Origin: Candidatus Enterococcus murrayae
GTDB taxonomy: Bacteria; Bacillota; Bacilli; Lactobacillales; Enterococcaceae
Assembly: GCF_017315985.1 (NCBI RefSeq)
Contig: NZ_JAFLVR010000026.1
Location: 18,012-82,011, forward strand
DNA: 64,000 nucleotides
Direction of reading: 5' to 3'
Below, piece after piece: positions 33,170 through 43,315 of the stretch (the stretch's first letter is position 1; every line of letters starts with the position of its first letter). A program made the position numbers and the translations under genes. The notes beneath the pieces were generated by a model. It was not told where the DNA came from. It ran no database searches and was given only the letters and a program-made list of their open reading frames with translations.

Positions 33170-34489
33170 TTACCATCCGCCTGACGCTCCGCCGCCGCCT
33201 GATGAACCACCGCCGAAGGAGCCCCAAGAAGAGCCGCCGCCTGAGCCGCTATCGTTATCCGACCAGTTATTAGAATTATAGTTTGAGGCTAAATAAGCCG
33301 TCGTCAATACATCCCCATTACCGGAATATAAGGTGTCGCCGATTAAGATGCGACCAAACATTTTCTTTTGAGCAGAAGGATTTCTAAGCAACTTCCCTTG
33401 GATGATCGCCCGTTTGATTCCTCCTACAGACATTCCAACGATTAAACCGCTTAATAGAATTTGGTAAAGCTCCGTGTGTTTAACTTTGCGCTGTAATTCT
33501 GTCTCACCAGTGATCGAAGCTGTTTCGGACTGATATTTCTTGTAATTCTCTTTTAAGAAGACACGTGCTCGTAAAAGATTGACTACTAATAGGAGACTGA
33601 CAAAGAAAAGCAGACCTAAGACTACCATCCCCGTCAAATGAAAGAACATCAGCTTTGTTCGTTGACTCTTCACATTTTTGATCTGTGAATCTACCAAAGC
33701 CGTCTTCGTATTCATGATCGCGAATACTTCATCCAAGACTTGGTTAACACCCGTATCATAGTCCTCATCCTTGAAGGCATCTACCACGTCATCATCATTG
33801 ATAATGTCATCGGCTTTTCCATCAGGAATCAGGCCTTCCAGGCCATACCCTACTTCCAAACGAAATTCTCGTTCATCTAAAGCTACTAAGTACAAGACCC
33901 CATTGTTTTCATTCTTATCACCGATCCCCAATTGATTGAAGATCTTGTTGGCATAAGATTCAATATCTTCGCCCCGAGGCAATTGCGGTACTGTGACTAC
34001 TTCAAATTGGGCACCGTTAGTACTTGCGGCTAATTGCTTATTCAATTGATAGATTTTTTGCTTTGTTTTCTGACTCAGCATCTGAGCATTATCAGAAACA
34101 AAAATATTATTCTTATTGATGGTTAAATGCCCATCTGTATCCTTGATCGCCACGTCATAATTATTGGCCGTCTTAGGATATTCCTTCAAATTTGCCAAAT
34201 TATCATTCATGGTGGTTTTGAAGGATTGGCTGACGGTGACCTTTTTACCAGACAAAATATCTTCTCGTTCTTGATCCAAGGTCGTCAATTGCTGATCATA
34301 GGCGGCCTTTTTATCATTATAGTCGCTGTTCGAGAAAAGATTGAACAAACTGAACCCGCTGACCAACATCACAATCACTAACACTATGGAAAATAGCCCA
34401 TTGCGTTTACGCACCTTACGATAATTCTCAACGACCTCTTGATGGAGCTGTTTCCCTGAAGTACGCTGTTCCCTTCTCATTTTCCTCAC
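33170..34489 (-). CDS. TPM-domain membrane protein (YgcG-like) with glycine-rich tail
   Basis: 439 residues. A TM helix (about 33-55), an extracellular TPM_phosphatase-type domain (about 125-245, including GYGLEGLIPDGKADDI), a second TM near 285-305, and a C-terminal Gly/Ser tail ending GGGGASGGW. This layout and adjacency to lemA match the YgcG/LemA pair found across bacteria, whose biochemical role is not settled. Start is uncertain: GTG 34489 or ATG 34480; neither has an ideal ribosome site, as expected for coupled translation 6 bases after the lemA stop. Confidence 0.85.
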   Translation of the reverse strand: MRKMRREQRTSGKQLHQEVVENYRKVRKRNGLFSIVLVIVMLVSGFSLFNLFSNSDYNDKKAAYDQQLTTLDQEREDILSGKKVTVSQSFKTTMNDNLANLKEYPKTANNYDVAIKDTDGHLTINKNNIFVSDNAQMLSQKTKQKIYQLNKQLAASTNGAQFEVVTVPQLPRGEDIESYANKIFNQLGIGDKNENNGVLYLVALDEREFRLEVGYGLEGLIPDGKADDIINDDDVVDAFKDEDYDTGVNQVLDEVFAIMNTKTALVDSQIKNVKSQRTKLMFFHLTGMVVLGLLFFVSLLLVVNLLRARVFLKENYKKYQSETASITGETELQRKVKHTELYQILLSGLIVGMSVGGIKRAIIQGKLLRNPSAQKKMFGRILIGDTLYSGNGDVLTTAYLASNYNSNNWSDNDSGSGGGSSWGSFGGGSSGGGGASGGW

Positions 34490-34495
34490 CCATTC

Positions 34496-35068
34496 TTATT
34501 CAAAGCTGACATCCGGTACTTCCTTGGCCTTTTCATCGGCCTTGAAGTTCGCCTTTTTATCGAAGCCTAAAACTTTCGCTGCCATGTTTTTGGGGAAGCG
34601 AACCAAGCTTTGATTGTAGTCATTGACCTGCTCAATATAATTTTTCCGCTCAACTGAAATTCGGTTTTCTGTTCCTTCCAGCTGGACCATCAACGTTTTA
34701 ACATTTTCATTTGAAGCCAATGTCGGATAGTTTTCCTGGATGACATTCACCATTGTTCCTAAGCTTTGATCGATTTGATCATTCGCTGCATTTTTTTCAG
34801 CCGGTGTTTTTGCACCATTATAGGCTTTACGCGCATCAGTGATCTCCTTGACGATTTTTTCTTCGTGTTTCATACTGCCTTTGACACTATTTACTAGATT
34901 TGGAATCAAATCTGCCCGTCGCTGCATCACATTTTCCACTTGCGACCATTTTGCGTCCACGTCGTTTTCTGCTGATGCCAATGAGTTATATGTCGTTATT
35001 AAGTATGCGCCGATTGCCAGAACGATGACGACAATTCCAACAATAAGTCCTGAACCTCTTCGTTTCAT
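34496..35068 (-). CDS. lemA: LemA-family protein
   Basis: 190 residues: short cytoplasmic N terminus, one TM helix (about 7-25), and an extracellular helical domain with the family-typical NSLASAENDVDAKWSQVENV and QRRADLIPNLVNSVKG segments. LemA proteins are conserved but of unknown molecular function. Forms a two-gene operon with the TPM protein. Confidence 0.92.
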   Translation of the reverse strand: MKRRGSGLIVGIVVIVLAIGAYLITTYNSLASAENDVDAKWSQVENVMQRRADLIPNLVNSVKGSMKHEEKIVKEITDARKAYNGAKTPAEKNAANDQIDQSLGTMVNVIQENYPTLASNENVKTLMVQLEGTENRISVERKNYIEQVNDYNQSLVRFPKNMAAKVLGFDKKANFKADEKAKEVPDVSFE

Positions 35069-35249
35069 TTTTATCCCAACCTTTTTCTGATTTTTTTATT
35101 CTGTGTGATTGAGCTAATTATATCATTCGGGGAAACCTGCACCTCAGACTTTCGACTGATTTTTCGGCTAAGTGGTTGACAAAAAAATCCCCTGATTTTT
35201 TCCTTCATATAATACAAACACATTCGCAGTAAAAAATTTTTTCCTGCTC

Positions 35250-36146
35250 TTACAAATTAAAATGAACTGGACGAGCTTCTATATAGCCGCGATAGCCCTG
35301 CGGTTCTAGTTGAATACGCGGCGCTTCATTTTCTGCCCACTGACAATTGTTCTCTTGCGGATCATAACGATCGATCTGATGCATTACCGCAGGAATCGCT
35401 TCATCAAATCGAGACTCATCATACGGATCTCCTTGGAACAGCAGCATCGTACATGCCGGCAACGTCAGCAGCTCAAAGCCTTCAGGAATCATTCCTTGGT
35501 AATCAATGGGAACTTCAACGCCTTGAGCATATGCTGAAGCGCCTGCTGGCCGTATATTTTCAGGCAGCCAAAGACCTACAGGCTCATACAGGGCTTCTTT
35601 GATACTGGCAAGTATCCCCCACACATCGCAGCCTACCTCGCGCGCGTATTCAATATAGCTTTCAGCCTTCTCCCCACATAAGAAAATCAGTTTACGGGCT
35701 GGGAAATGAATTAAACGAACATGCAAATTTTTCGATAAGGGCGGCAGATCCCCACGCTCCTCCCCCATTAAATAATAGCTTTCGACTGGGTAAGGGGTGA
35801 ACAAGGGGATGGGCGGTGTCTTTTTTTGATAGCTTTTCGGAGTGACACCGAATTGTTTGCGGAATGCTCGGGTGAACCCCTCATGAGAATCAAAGACAAA
35901 ATCCAATGCCACATCGATTACACGCAATTGCTCATCTCGCAAAACCAAAGCCGCCCTGGATAAACGTAATTTACGAATGTACTCAAACGGGGAGGTATTC
36001 GTATACTCCTTAAACATTTTGGCAGAGTGCCACGGTGAGTAGCCCGCTTGCTGAGCGAGAATATGCAGCGTGATATCTTTATCTAAATTTTCTTCAATGT
36101 ACATTTGCATGCGAGTAACTGCCGCTGCACGTTCCAATTTCGCCAT
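35250..36146 (-). CDS. AraC-family regulator with GyrI-like effector domain
   Basis: 298 residues. Two helix-turn-helix units at the N terminus (about 10-108, including GYSPWHSAKMFKEYTNTSPF and the FTRAFRKQFGVTPKSY signature) followed by a GyrI-like effector-binding domain (about 125-298). This Rob/SoxS-like order is common in regulators responding to drugs or hydrophobic ligands. GGAGG precedes the ATG. No obvious target is adjacent; the divergent M28 peptidase gene is 262 bases away. Confidence 0.87.
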   Translation of the reverse strand: MAKLERAAAVTRMQMYIEENLDKDITLHILAQQAGYSPWHSAKMFKEYTNTSPFEYIRKLRLSRAALVLRDEQLRVIDVALDFVFDSHEGFTRAFRKQFGVTPKSYQKKTPPIPLFTPYPVESYYLMGEERGDLPPLSKNLHVRLIHFPARKLIFLCGEKAESYIEYAREVGCDVWGILASIKEALYEPVGLWLPENIRPAGASAYAQGVEVPIDYQGMIPEGFELLTLPACTMLLFQGDPYDESRFDEAIPAVMHQIDRYDPQENNCQWAENEAPRIQLEPQGYRGYIEARPVHFNL

Positions 36147-36407
36147 AATAATCCTCCACGTCTCTTTCTTACTTAGTATTTCTCTACTTAAACGACTCTA
36201 GCGACTCTCCAAAAAATCACAAGGAAGGTCAAGAAATGCTTCCAGGTCTCTTCTATACTTATGGTATCAACTAAATGGCACGTCGTCCAACTGGTTTCGA
36301 TTGTTTAAAACAGAAATGGATACACAACAAATCAACTATCGAAAAGCTTGAGGGAAGGATAGACCGTTTAGGAATGAATACGATAAAATAGGCAGGAGTG
36401 TTGCTAA

Positions 36408-37586
36408 ATGAAACGCATCAAAAAGAATTTAGTTCGTCACATGGAAAAGCTGTGTCAGGAAATCGGACCGCGAGCCACTGGATCAGCTGGCAATAAGGCC
36501 GCTGTTGATTACGCTGCGGGAATTCTTCGATCATTAGGGTATGATGTTCGCTTGCAGGAGTTTTCTTGTATGGATTGGCAAAATAATGGGGCTGAATTAA
36601 TTGTAGATGGTCAATCGGTTGAAGTTGCGGCAGCGGAATATGCACTGCCTTGCGAGGTCAGCGGAGAACTGATCTGTGTACAAACGATCCAAGAATTGAA
36701 AGAGGCTGATTTGACCAATAAGATTTGCGTGATGTACGGAGACTTATGTAAAGAACCGCTTATGCCAAAAAGCATGATTTTTTGGAACCCTGAAGACCAT
36801 CAAACGATTATTCGTGAGCTGGAGCAAAAACAGCCTTTAGCCGTCATCACCGTGAGTTTTCTTGAAGAGGTCCCGGTACCGATCATTCAAGATGGCGACT
36901 TTTCTGTTCCATGTGGAACAATCAAGGGTAAATTCTTATCTGCATTATTACAGAAGAAAAACGCTACTCTGCGTCTAATGACCGAACGCAAAGCAGCGAA
37001 CGCAGCCAATGTGATTGCAACCTTAGGTACAGGAAAGAAATTCGTTTATTCGGCTCATATCGATACCAAGCCAACCACCCCCGGCGCGTTAGATGATGGG
37101 TCAGGTGTAGCAGTGCTGCTAGCTCTAGCTGAGGAGCTGGCTCAAACTGAGTTGGATAATCAGCTTGAATTTGTTTTATTTAATGGCGAGGATTATTATT
37201 CGATGCCTGGTGAAATGACTTTTATGGAGCAATCACTAAATCAACCGGCAGAGTATGCATTCGCCTTTAATGTCGATGGTGTCGGTATGCAAGACAGCAC
37301 CATCTCTTACTCACTCTATGAATGCTCGGAACAGCTGACCAAACAATTGGACACCTTATCGGCAAATTATCCAACCGTCGAAAAGGTTGATCCTTGGCCG
37401 ATGGGAGATCATATGCTATTTGCCGGAGCGGGTATCCCGGCGGTCGCGGTCACTTCGACACAAATAGCCCTATTGATGGAAGCCGTCATGCACACGCCAA
37501 AAGATAATTTAACTATCATTGATTATCAGCGTTTAGCAGAAGCCGTACTATTTTTAGCTGAGTTGAGCCAAGCAGCGACACCCTGA
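36408..37586 (+). CDS. M28-family zinc peptidase
   Basis: 392 residues with the aminopeptidase fold of family M28: SAHIDTKPTTPGALDDGSG carries the first Zn-binding His and the bridging Asp, and FNGEDYY carries the catalytic and Zn-binding acidic residues. There is no signal peptide, so it is cytoplasmic. An inserted domain (about 70-185) resembles the PA-like/lid insert of related peptidases. AGGAG lies 9 bases before the ATG. Probable role is peptide utilisation; substrate unknown. Confidence 0.83.
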   Translation: MKRIKKNLVRHMEKLCQEIGPRATGSAGNKAAVDYAAGILRSLGYDVRLQEFSCMDWQNNGAELIVDGQSVEVAAAEYALPCEVSGELICVQTIQELKEADLTNKICVMYGDLCKEPLMPKSMIFWNPEDHQTIIRELEQKQPLAVITVSFLEEVPVPIIQDGDFSVPCGTIKGKFLSALLQKKNATLRLMTERKAANAANVIATLGTGKKFVYSAHIDTKPTTPGALDDGSGVAVLLALAEELAQTELDNQLEFVLFNGEDYYSMPGEMTFMEQSLNQPAEYAFAFNVDGVGMQDSTISYSLYECSEQLTKQLDTLSANYPTVEKVDPWPMGDHMLFAGAGIPAVAVTSTQIALLMEAVMHTPKDNLTIIDYQRLAEAVLFLAELSQAATP

Positions 37587-37598
37587 TTTCTTAGTTCG

Positions 37599-37629
37599 AA
37601 CTGTCTGTTGTTTTAGCAGACAGTTTTTT
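37599..37629 (+). terminator. Intrinsic terminator of the M28 gene
   Basis: AACTGTCTG pairs with CAGACAGTT, followed by T6. Confidence 0.82.
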
Positions 37630-37765
37630 CATATTTTAAAAACGTTACTACCAAATTTTTCGATAGCCGGCGTTTCTACACAATGGTGTGACTCCGCCAG
37701 CCGCTGCTAAATTAGCATTAAGCAGAACGAGTTCGCAAAGCTTTTCTTATCAATTTCTAGTATTT

Positions 37766-38578
37766 TTATTCCTTGCTCCACTCACAAATAAAATCAGCAC
37801 ATTTTTCAATATCAGCAGATGCACCGGCTTTACGCCGGATCAAATAGAAATTGCGTTTATAGCTATCATCCAAGCGTTGATGAGCAATTCCCTCTGCCGC
37901 CAGCTCTGAAATTAAGGAACAGCCGAATCCCTGCTTCAACAGCCCCACAATAACCTCATTATTTTGGACTTCCATGACGGGACCATCGATATCCTTCTCT
38001 TCTAAAAATCGCTTCGTATAATAGTACACACCGGAAGTATTTTCACGCACCAGCCAAGGACCCTTGATTGTGTCACCGGCTAGAACCAGCTGATCCTCCA
38101 TCAATGAGAACCGCTTGATATTAGGTGCAGATAAGGGCTTCTCAATAAATCCGATATCCACCGTATGATGCTCCACCGCTTGTAAAACCTCTAGTGAATT
38201 CATCATCCGAACACTAAAACGAATCTGCGGAAATTCTTGATGTAATTGGATCAAAAGAGTTGGCAAAACATAATTAGCAAAGGTATGAGAAGCGCCGATC
38301 ACACAACGGACGATTTGCTGCTGATTCGTTTGGACCGCTTGATACAGCTTATCCCAATCATCCATCAAGTCGACAACGCGCTCGTACAATATCTCGGCTT
38401 GCGGTGTGACCAGCACCTCCTTCCGACCACTGCGAATAAACAATTGTGTGCCAAATTCATTTTCTAGCTGCTTGATTTGAGAAGAAACCGTTGGCTGGGA
38501 AATAAACAAAATTTCCGAAGCCTTCGAAAAATTTTTTGTTTCATATACTACTTTGAAGGTTTCTAGCCACTTAAACAT
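37766..38578 (-). CDS. LysR-family regulator, divergent from a YeiH-type transporter
   Basis: About 270 residues from ATG 38578 (an ATG five codons earlier is possible). N-terminal LysR helix-turn-helix (ASEILFISQPTVSSQIKQLE) and a C-terminal substrate-binding domain with two lobes (about 90-265). Position divergent to a YeiH/PSE-family gene is the common CysB/YeiE-like arrangement, so it probably activates that gene in response to a sulfur compound; this ligand is inference. Confidence 0.88.
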   Translation of the reverse strand: MFKWLETFKVVYETKNFSKASEILFISQPTVSSQIKQLENEFGTQLFIRSGRKEVLVTPQAEILYERVVDLMDDWDKLYQAVQTNQQQIVRCVIGASHTFANYVLPTLLIQLHQEFPQIRFSVRMMNSLEVLQAVEHHTVDIGFIEKPLSAPNIKRFSLMEDQLVLAGDTIKGPWLVRENTSGVYYYTKRFLEEKDIDGPVMEVQNNEVIVGLLKQGFGCSLISELAAEGIAHQRLDDSYKRNFYLIRRKAGASADIEKCADFICEWSKE

Positions 38579-38766
38579 CGTAATCACTTCCATTATCTTT
38601 TTCTATCTAAGGTATTATATCAATAAATTATAATAATAAAAGATATCAGTTATAATTTGTTATGCAAATGAAAAGCCGGTGAAAAATCTTTTAATCCTAC
38701 TTGTTAAAAGAAACTGTGTACACAAAATTCTGCAGAAACTATCAACTATTAGAAAGAGGTCGAACG

Positions 38767-39774
38767 ATGTTTACTCGTTTTTATACAAAAACCAAACCCT
38801 TTTTACCAGGGTTAGGCCTATCTATCGGTGTGGCAATCTTAGCCAAATCTGCCGCCTTGCTTTTGCCCAAACTAGGCGGAGCAACTTTGGCGATTTTGCT
38901 GGGAATCATTTTAGGAAACACTTTATTTAAGCAACCAATTTTAGCCGCCGGCACCAAATTTTCTGAAAGCCGCTTATTAGAATATTCCGTCGTTTTACTG
39001 GGATTCACGGTAACTTTTCAAACCATCGGGGAAATGGGCGTCAAGGGACTGCTCTTTATTCTATTGATTATGGCGACCGTCATTGTCGGGGCGTATTGGA
39101 TCGGAAGAAAACTGGGCTTCAACGAAAAAATGTCCATGATGATGGCTGGTGGAAATGCGGTGTGCGGATCATCAGCGATTGGTGCGATCGCCCCTTCGAT
39201 TGAAGCGAATGACGAAGAAAAAGGACAAATCATTACTCTTGTCAATTTGCTGGGAACAATAATGATGCTGACGCTGCCCTTTTTAGGTCTTTCTTTATTC
39301 GGGGATGCTTTATTAAGCAAGAGTGCTCTGCTTGGCGGAACTCTGCAATCCGTCGGACAAGTCGTTGCCGGAGCCAGCTTGATCAATCCAGAAACCGTCA
39401 AATATGCGATGCTTTTTAAAATTACTCGCATCATTTTTTTAGTGGTGGTCGTTTTCGTATTCGAACGAAAAGCCCAGCATGACGGTATTGTCACGACAAA
39501 AGGATCGAAGAAAAAATTCCCGATCCCATGGTATGTTACCTGTTTTTTGATTTTCTGTGTTATCAACAGCTTTTTCACATTGCCGCCGCTGTTCAATAAT
39601 GGGGCGCATTTCATTAGTACTTGGTTTGAAACAACGGCATTAGCAGCCATTGGATTACGGTTGGACTTCCGAAAATTCTTAAAAGAAGGTCCGCGCTTCC
39701 TGCTTTACGGCTTATCCGTCGGCGCTGTTCAAACAACCGCTGCGCTGGTGTTTATTTTTCTGTTGGGTATTTAG
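38767..39774 (+). CDS. YeiH/PSE-family putative sulfate exporter
   Basis: 335 residues from ATG 38767, preceded by AGAGGT; the frame can extend to 38701 but without a ribosome site. About ten membrane helices, with the family-typical FSESRLLEYSVVLLGF and MMMAGGNAVCGSSAIGAIAP segments (the latter a conserved Cys/Gly/Ser loop). Family members are annotated as putative sulfate exporters; direct evidence is limited to a few cases. It ends convergently against cutC with 1 base between stops. Confidence 0.87.
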   Translation: MFTRFYTKTKPFLPGLGLSIGVAILAKSAALLLPKLGGATLAILLGIILGNTLFKQPILAAGTKFSESRLLEYSVVLLGFTVTFQTIGEMGVKGLLFILLIMATVIVGAYWIGRKLGFNEKMSMMMAGGNAVCGSSAIGAIAPSIEANDEEKGQIITLVNLLGTIMMLTLPFLGLSLFGDALLSKSALLGGTLQSVGQVVAGASLINPETVKYAMLFKITRIIFLVVVVFVFERKAQHDGIVTTKGSKKKFPIPWYVTCFLIFCVINSFFTLPPLFNNGAHFISTWFETTALAAIGLRLDFRKFLKEGPRFLLYGLSVGAVQTTAALVFIFLLGI

Positions 39775-39775
39775 A

Positions 39776-40423
39776 CTAAATAGAAACAATCTGCGTTCCA
39801 TGTGCCTCGGAGAGATTTAATGTCGCTAGTAAATGATCTACATTATCAAATCGAATGCCAGCTCCCGGCAGAATAATGATTCGCTCATTCGCATACGTGA
39901 TTAGCTCTAATAGATGTGACGTCGTTTCAGAAATTGGCTTTTCTCCGCTCCCGCCATGGGTCAATATACGATCAACACCGTTTTCGGCTAACCAATCAAT
40001 TGCTCGAAATTGATTTTCTTTACTCAGCTCATCAAACGCCATGTGAAACGTGACTGCCATATTTTGAGCTTGAGCTAGGAGTGACTGAATCAGCTTTTCA
40101 TCTAACCAATTGTCTTTTAAACAGCCAAAAACGATCCCGTCTGCTTGTAAATCCTTACAAATCTTCACATCGTCCTTCATGATTGCCGCTTCAGCTTCAT
40201 CATAAACAAAATCCCCGCCCCTTGGTCTGATCATGACCATGGTGGGGACATTTTTTTCTTTCGCATAGGAAAGTGTTTGTTTTATTACACCGTAGCTTGG
40301 TGTTGTCCCTCCTTCTGCAAGATTGTCACATAGTTCGATCCTGCCAGCTCCTGCAGCAATTGCCTGAGGTATCTTTTCAAAATTCTCAGCACAAAATTCT
40401 TTGATTACCTTATCTTTGTCCAC
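39776..40423 (-). CDS. cutC: CutC-family protein
   Basis: 215 residues, TIM-barrel CutC fold with the typical KEFCAENFEKIPQAIAAGAGRIELCDNLAEGGTTPS and MIRPRGGDFVY segments; quoted here in part only. CutC was named for copper homeostasis in E. coli, and an E. faecalis homologue binds copper, but the enzymatic function is not settled. Start is GTG 40423 with AGGAG 8 bases upstream. It follows the PatB-type lyase gene by 19 bases and is probably in the same transcript. Confidence 0.9.
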   Translation of the reverse strand: MDKDKVIKEFCAENFEKIPQAIAAGAGRIELCDNLAEGGTTPSYGVIKQTLSYAKEKNVPTMVMIRPRGGDFVYDEAEAAIMKDDVKICKDLQADGIVFGCLKDNWLDEKLIQSLLAQAQNMAVTFHMAFDELSKENQFRAIDWLAENGVDRILTHGGSGEKPISETTSHLLELITYANERIIILPGAGIRFDNVDHLLATLNLSEAHGTQIVSI

Positions 40424-40442
40424 TCCAAACTCTCCTATCTAA

Positions 40443-41612
40443 TTAGATTGCATTTTCTTCGATTGCTTTTATCAAACGCTCCATTCCCTTTACTAAAAGC
40501 GCCATTGGACAGCCAAAATTTATCCGAATGTACATACCATTAATCTCCTTAAAAATGGCACCTTCATGTACATCAACGCCATACTTTTCTTTCAGCATCG
40601 CCCTGATTTCATTGGAGTCCTTACAGGAACTATCTATGATCCGAAGCCACGCTAAGTACGTACCTTCTGATTTGATTAATTCGGCACGTTTCGTGTCAGC
40701 AAAAATCCTTTCAAGATAGCGATAGTTTTCTTCTAAAATTTCAATCAGCTGCTCTAACCATAGACGCGCCTTCGCTGGATTTCCATAAAGACCATTCAAT
40801 GTTTCGATGGCAAACAAATCTAAATCATTCAAGCCGTTTGCCTTAAACACTCCTTCTAGTTGCTTCCTCAACTGAACATTTTTTGTAATGACATACGAAG
40901 CCTTAATGCCTGCAACATTAAACGTTTTTGCTGGGGACGAAAGTACGATTACTTTTTCCACAGGATCACTTTTTCGTAAAACCGAGTAGAATGAATAATT
41001 ATTGAATACAAGATCACTGTGAATCTCGTCTGAAATTAAACACAACCCTCTAGATCGTGTCAGCTGCTTAATTTCTTCAATTTCAGCCATGCTCCAGACT
41101 CGACCGACGGGATTATGCGGGTTGCATAAAACAATTGCCTCAATTTGTGAATCTTCATTGAGTAATTGTTCTACCTTGTTGAAATCTATTTGATGACTGT
41201 TATCCACATACAGGAGCGGTATTTCAATTACTTCGATACCACTATTTTCTGCAATAGTTATCAACGGTGGATAACTTGGTGTGAATACTATTATTTTTCC
41301 ACTTGTTGATAAACACGTTTCAAGGATTACTTGATAACTGTGCAAAACACTTGTTGTAAAAAGAATATCCTCTATTTTTACTACACAATCATGCTGTTTT
41401 TTGTACCACTCACAGATTCGTTGATTTACTTCCTGTGGAATATCCGTATATCCGAAATAATTCTGATGAACTCTAGAAATCAAATGCTCTTCTAAAAACC
41501 CTGGTGACTTCAAATCCATATCAGCGATCCAAAAAGGCAAAATATCTTCATCACCATAACGTGACCATTTCTTTGAATAGTTCTTTTTTCTGATTTCTGC
41601 AATTGTTTCCAC
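40443..41612 (-). CDS. PatB/MalY-type PLP-dependent C-S lyase/aminotransferase
   Basis: 389 residues from GTG 41612, preceded by AGGAG at 7 bases; an upstream in-frame ATG at 41639 lies before this site. Fold type I PLP enzyme of the PatB/MalY group: PFWIADMD near the N terminus, CNPHNPVGRVW, DEIHSDLVF with the PLP-contacting Asp, and SSPAKTFNVAGIKAS with the Schiff-base Lys. Members cleave cystathionine or other beta C-S bonds. Context (PTS and CutC) does not fix the substrate. Confidence 0.88.
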   Translation of the reverse strand: METIAEIRKKNYSKKWSRYGDEDILPFWIADMDLKSPGFLEEHLISRVHQNYFGYTDIPQEVNQRICEWYKKQHDCVVKIEDILFTTSVLHSYQVILETCLSTSGKIIVFTPSYPPLITIAENSGIEVIEIPLLYVDNSHQIDFNKVEQLLNEDSQIEAIVLCNPHNPVGRVWSMAEIEEIKQLTRSRGLCLISDEIHSDLVFNNYSFYSVLRKSDPVEKVIVLSSPAKTFNVAGIKASYVITKNVQLRKQLEGVFKANGLNDLDLFAIETLNGLYGNPAKARLWLEQLIEILEENYRYLERIFADTKRAELIKSEGTYLAWLRIIDSSCKDSNEIRAMLKEKYGVDVHEGAIFKEINGMYIRINFGCPMALLVKGMERLIKAIEENAI

Positions 41613-41658
41613 TTCTATACTCCTATCTTGCAGCAGCATTCTTCATGTGAAATTCTAA

Positions 41659-41692
41659 AAAGCCTAAAACTTGAAAAACAAGTTTCAGGCTT
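41659..41692 (-). terminator. Intrinsic terminator of the PTS operon
   Basis: Minus strand AAGCCTGAAACTTG pairs with CAAGTTTTAGGCTT, followed by a T run. It separates the SIS gene from the PatB and cutC genes, which may be reached by read-through. Confidence 0.82.
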
Positions 41693-41697
41693 CGTTT

Positions 41698-42402
41698 TTA
41701 AATATGGAAGATACGGTCAGCATACTTGTCTTCGATCGCTAAATTACGTTCATGTCCACCATCAATATTTGCACTCATGTATACGGGCGGCTCAAAGCCT
41801 TTTTCTACCATGATTTTTATCGCTTCAAACATTGTTTGTTGTAAAAGCAATGTTGCCGCAAATGAAGATGTGCCGCAAACCTTCGTATCTAATCCTTCTA
41901 TCTCCAAAGCAGCATCGCCAAAGCCAGAATGATTATCCAATACAACATCCGCAAATTCATACAATAGCTTTCCGCTAGGATGACGCGAAGTCGATGCCTT
42001 TGAAATATCCAAGGCTGTTACGACAATTAGTTTGTTGCCGCGTTTTTTTACTTCTTCCGCAATTTCAATAGCCATTGGATTTCTTCCTGAGTTTGAGATC
42101 AAAAAGAAAACATCGTTAGGCATGACCATAACTTTATGCATCAACGTTTTCCCGACACCCTCACATTGTTCATACATTCCGCCGGCTGGGTCCATGATTG
42201 TCTTAGAGGTAATCAGCCCACCTGCACGCCCGCTAATTTCAATCGCAGCTGCATAGGAATGTCCACTGCCGAAGGCTTGAGTAATCCCGCCATTCATGAT
42301 GCCTTCAGCTACGATCTGAGCAGCCTTCGAAATATTTTCTCTCTCATTTTCTTCAAGAACCTTTGTGATTCGCTTGCATTCTTCGAAAAATTCTAATGTC
42401 AT
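41698..42402 (-). CDS. SIS-domain sugar-phosphate isomerase-like protein
   Basis: 234 residues with a single SIS domain: [19 protein letters not shown] and [22 protein letters not shown], the phosphosugar-binding Ser/Gly loops, as in the UPF0309/YfeU-like proteins. GGGAG lies 8 bases before the ATG. Cotranscribed with a mannose-family PTS, it probably isomerises or hydrolyses the imported sugar phosphate; amino-sugar or etherified sugar phosphates are possible. Confidence 0.85.
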   Translation of the reverse strand: MTLEFFEECKRITKVLEENERENISKAAQIVAEGIMNGGITQAFGSGHSYAAAIEISGRAGGLITSKTIMDPAGGMYEQCEGVGKTLMHKVMVMPNDVFFLISNSGRNPMAIEIAEEVKKRGNKLIVVTALDISKASTSRHPSGKLLYEFADVVLDNHSGFGDAALEIEGLDTKVCGTSSFAATLLLQQTMFEAIKIMVEKGFEPPVYMSANIDGGHERNLAIEDKYADRIFHI

Positions 42403-42505
42403 TTTCCATTCTCCCTTTTCATTTGTAGTCTTTATTTTCCAAACTGCTGTATCTCGCTAAAACATAACGAACGACTTAATAAGGTAAAAATCAACCGCTC
42501 TTTTG

Positions 42506-43315
42506 CTAGCCTAAAATTCTTAGATTATAAAAGATAATCGACAGTACCATCACTAATAAAATAGCCTTTGTCGAGGTCATCCCCTTTTTACCTAATAACC
42601 AGTAAACTAGAGCAACTAAGCATGCCGGAATCAATGCAGGCATGATCTGATCAAGAATTTCTTGTAGTTTCATTGTCACTTCGCCGGATTTATAAACAAA
42701 GGATACATTTGCTGTAATAACTGTAGGAATCAGAGCTCCTACGACCGTAACCCCCAGTAAAATCGCCGCATCTGTCAAAGCGTTCAGTTTATCACTAAAT
42801 TCATTGACCAATTTGAGCCCTTGTTTATAACCAAAGGGAAGAAAAGTAAATCTGGCAATACAAACAGCAATATTAACCAGCAGCCAGATGATCACACCTG
42901 TCACATTTCCTTTTTGTCCCATGTAAGCAGCGATCGATCCCAAAACAGTAGGAAGCAACACCCCAAATATTGTGTCACCTACTCCGGCAAATGGCCCCAT
43001 CAAACCGGTTTTGATCCCTGTGATAACTTCTTTTGATTCAGAGCCTTCCTGTTCCTCGATTGCCAGATCTATTCCGACAATAAAATGCCCCATCATTGGA
43101 TTACAATTGAAGAATTGATTATGAGTTTCCAGCATTTCTTTAAGCTCTTCTTTATTGTCTCCATATTTCTTTTCTAAAAACGGCAACATGGTGTAGAGAT
43201 AACCGGTAGACATCATACGCTCATAGTTCCAACAGATTTGGCTTCCTAACAGCCAGCGATAACTGGCGCGAAAAAGATCTTTTTTAGTGATCGTACTATT
43301 CTTCATATTCTCCAT
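42506..43315 (-). CDS. PTS mannose/fructose/sorbose-family IID component
   Basis: 269 residues. Typical EIID: cytoplasmic N terminus with LFRASYRWLLGSQICWNYERM, then GLMGPFAGVGDTIFGVLLP and C-terminal membrane helices. With EIIC it forms the membrane channel for the sugar. Its start lies within the last codons of the IIC gene (20-base overlap). A 103-base gap follows to the SIS gene. Confidence 0.94.
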   Translation of the reverse strand: MENMKNSTITKKDLFRASYRWLLGSQICWNYERMMSTGYLYTMLPFLEKKYGDNKEELKEMLETHNQFFNCNPMMGHFIVGIDLAIEEQEGSESKEVITGIKTGLMGPFAGVGDTIFGVLLPTVLGSIAAYMGQKGNVTGVIIWLLVNIAVCIARFTFLPFGYKQGLKLVNEFSDKLNALTDAAILLGVTVVGALIPTVITANVSFVYKSGEVTMKLQEILDQIMPALIPACLVALVYWLLGKKGMTSTKAILLVMVLSIIFYNLRILG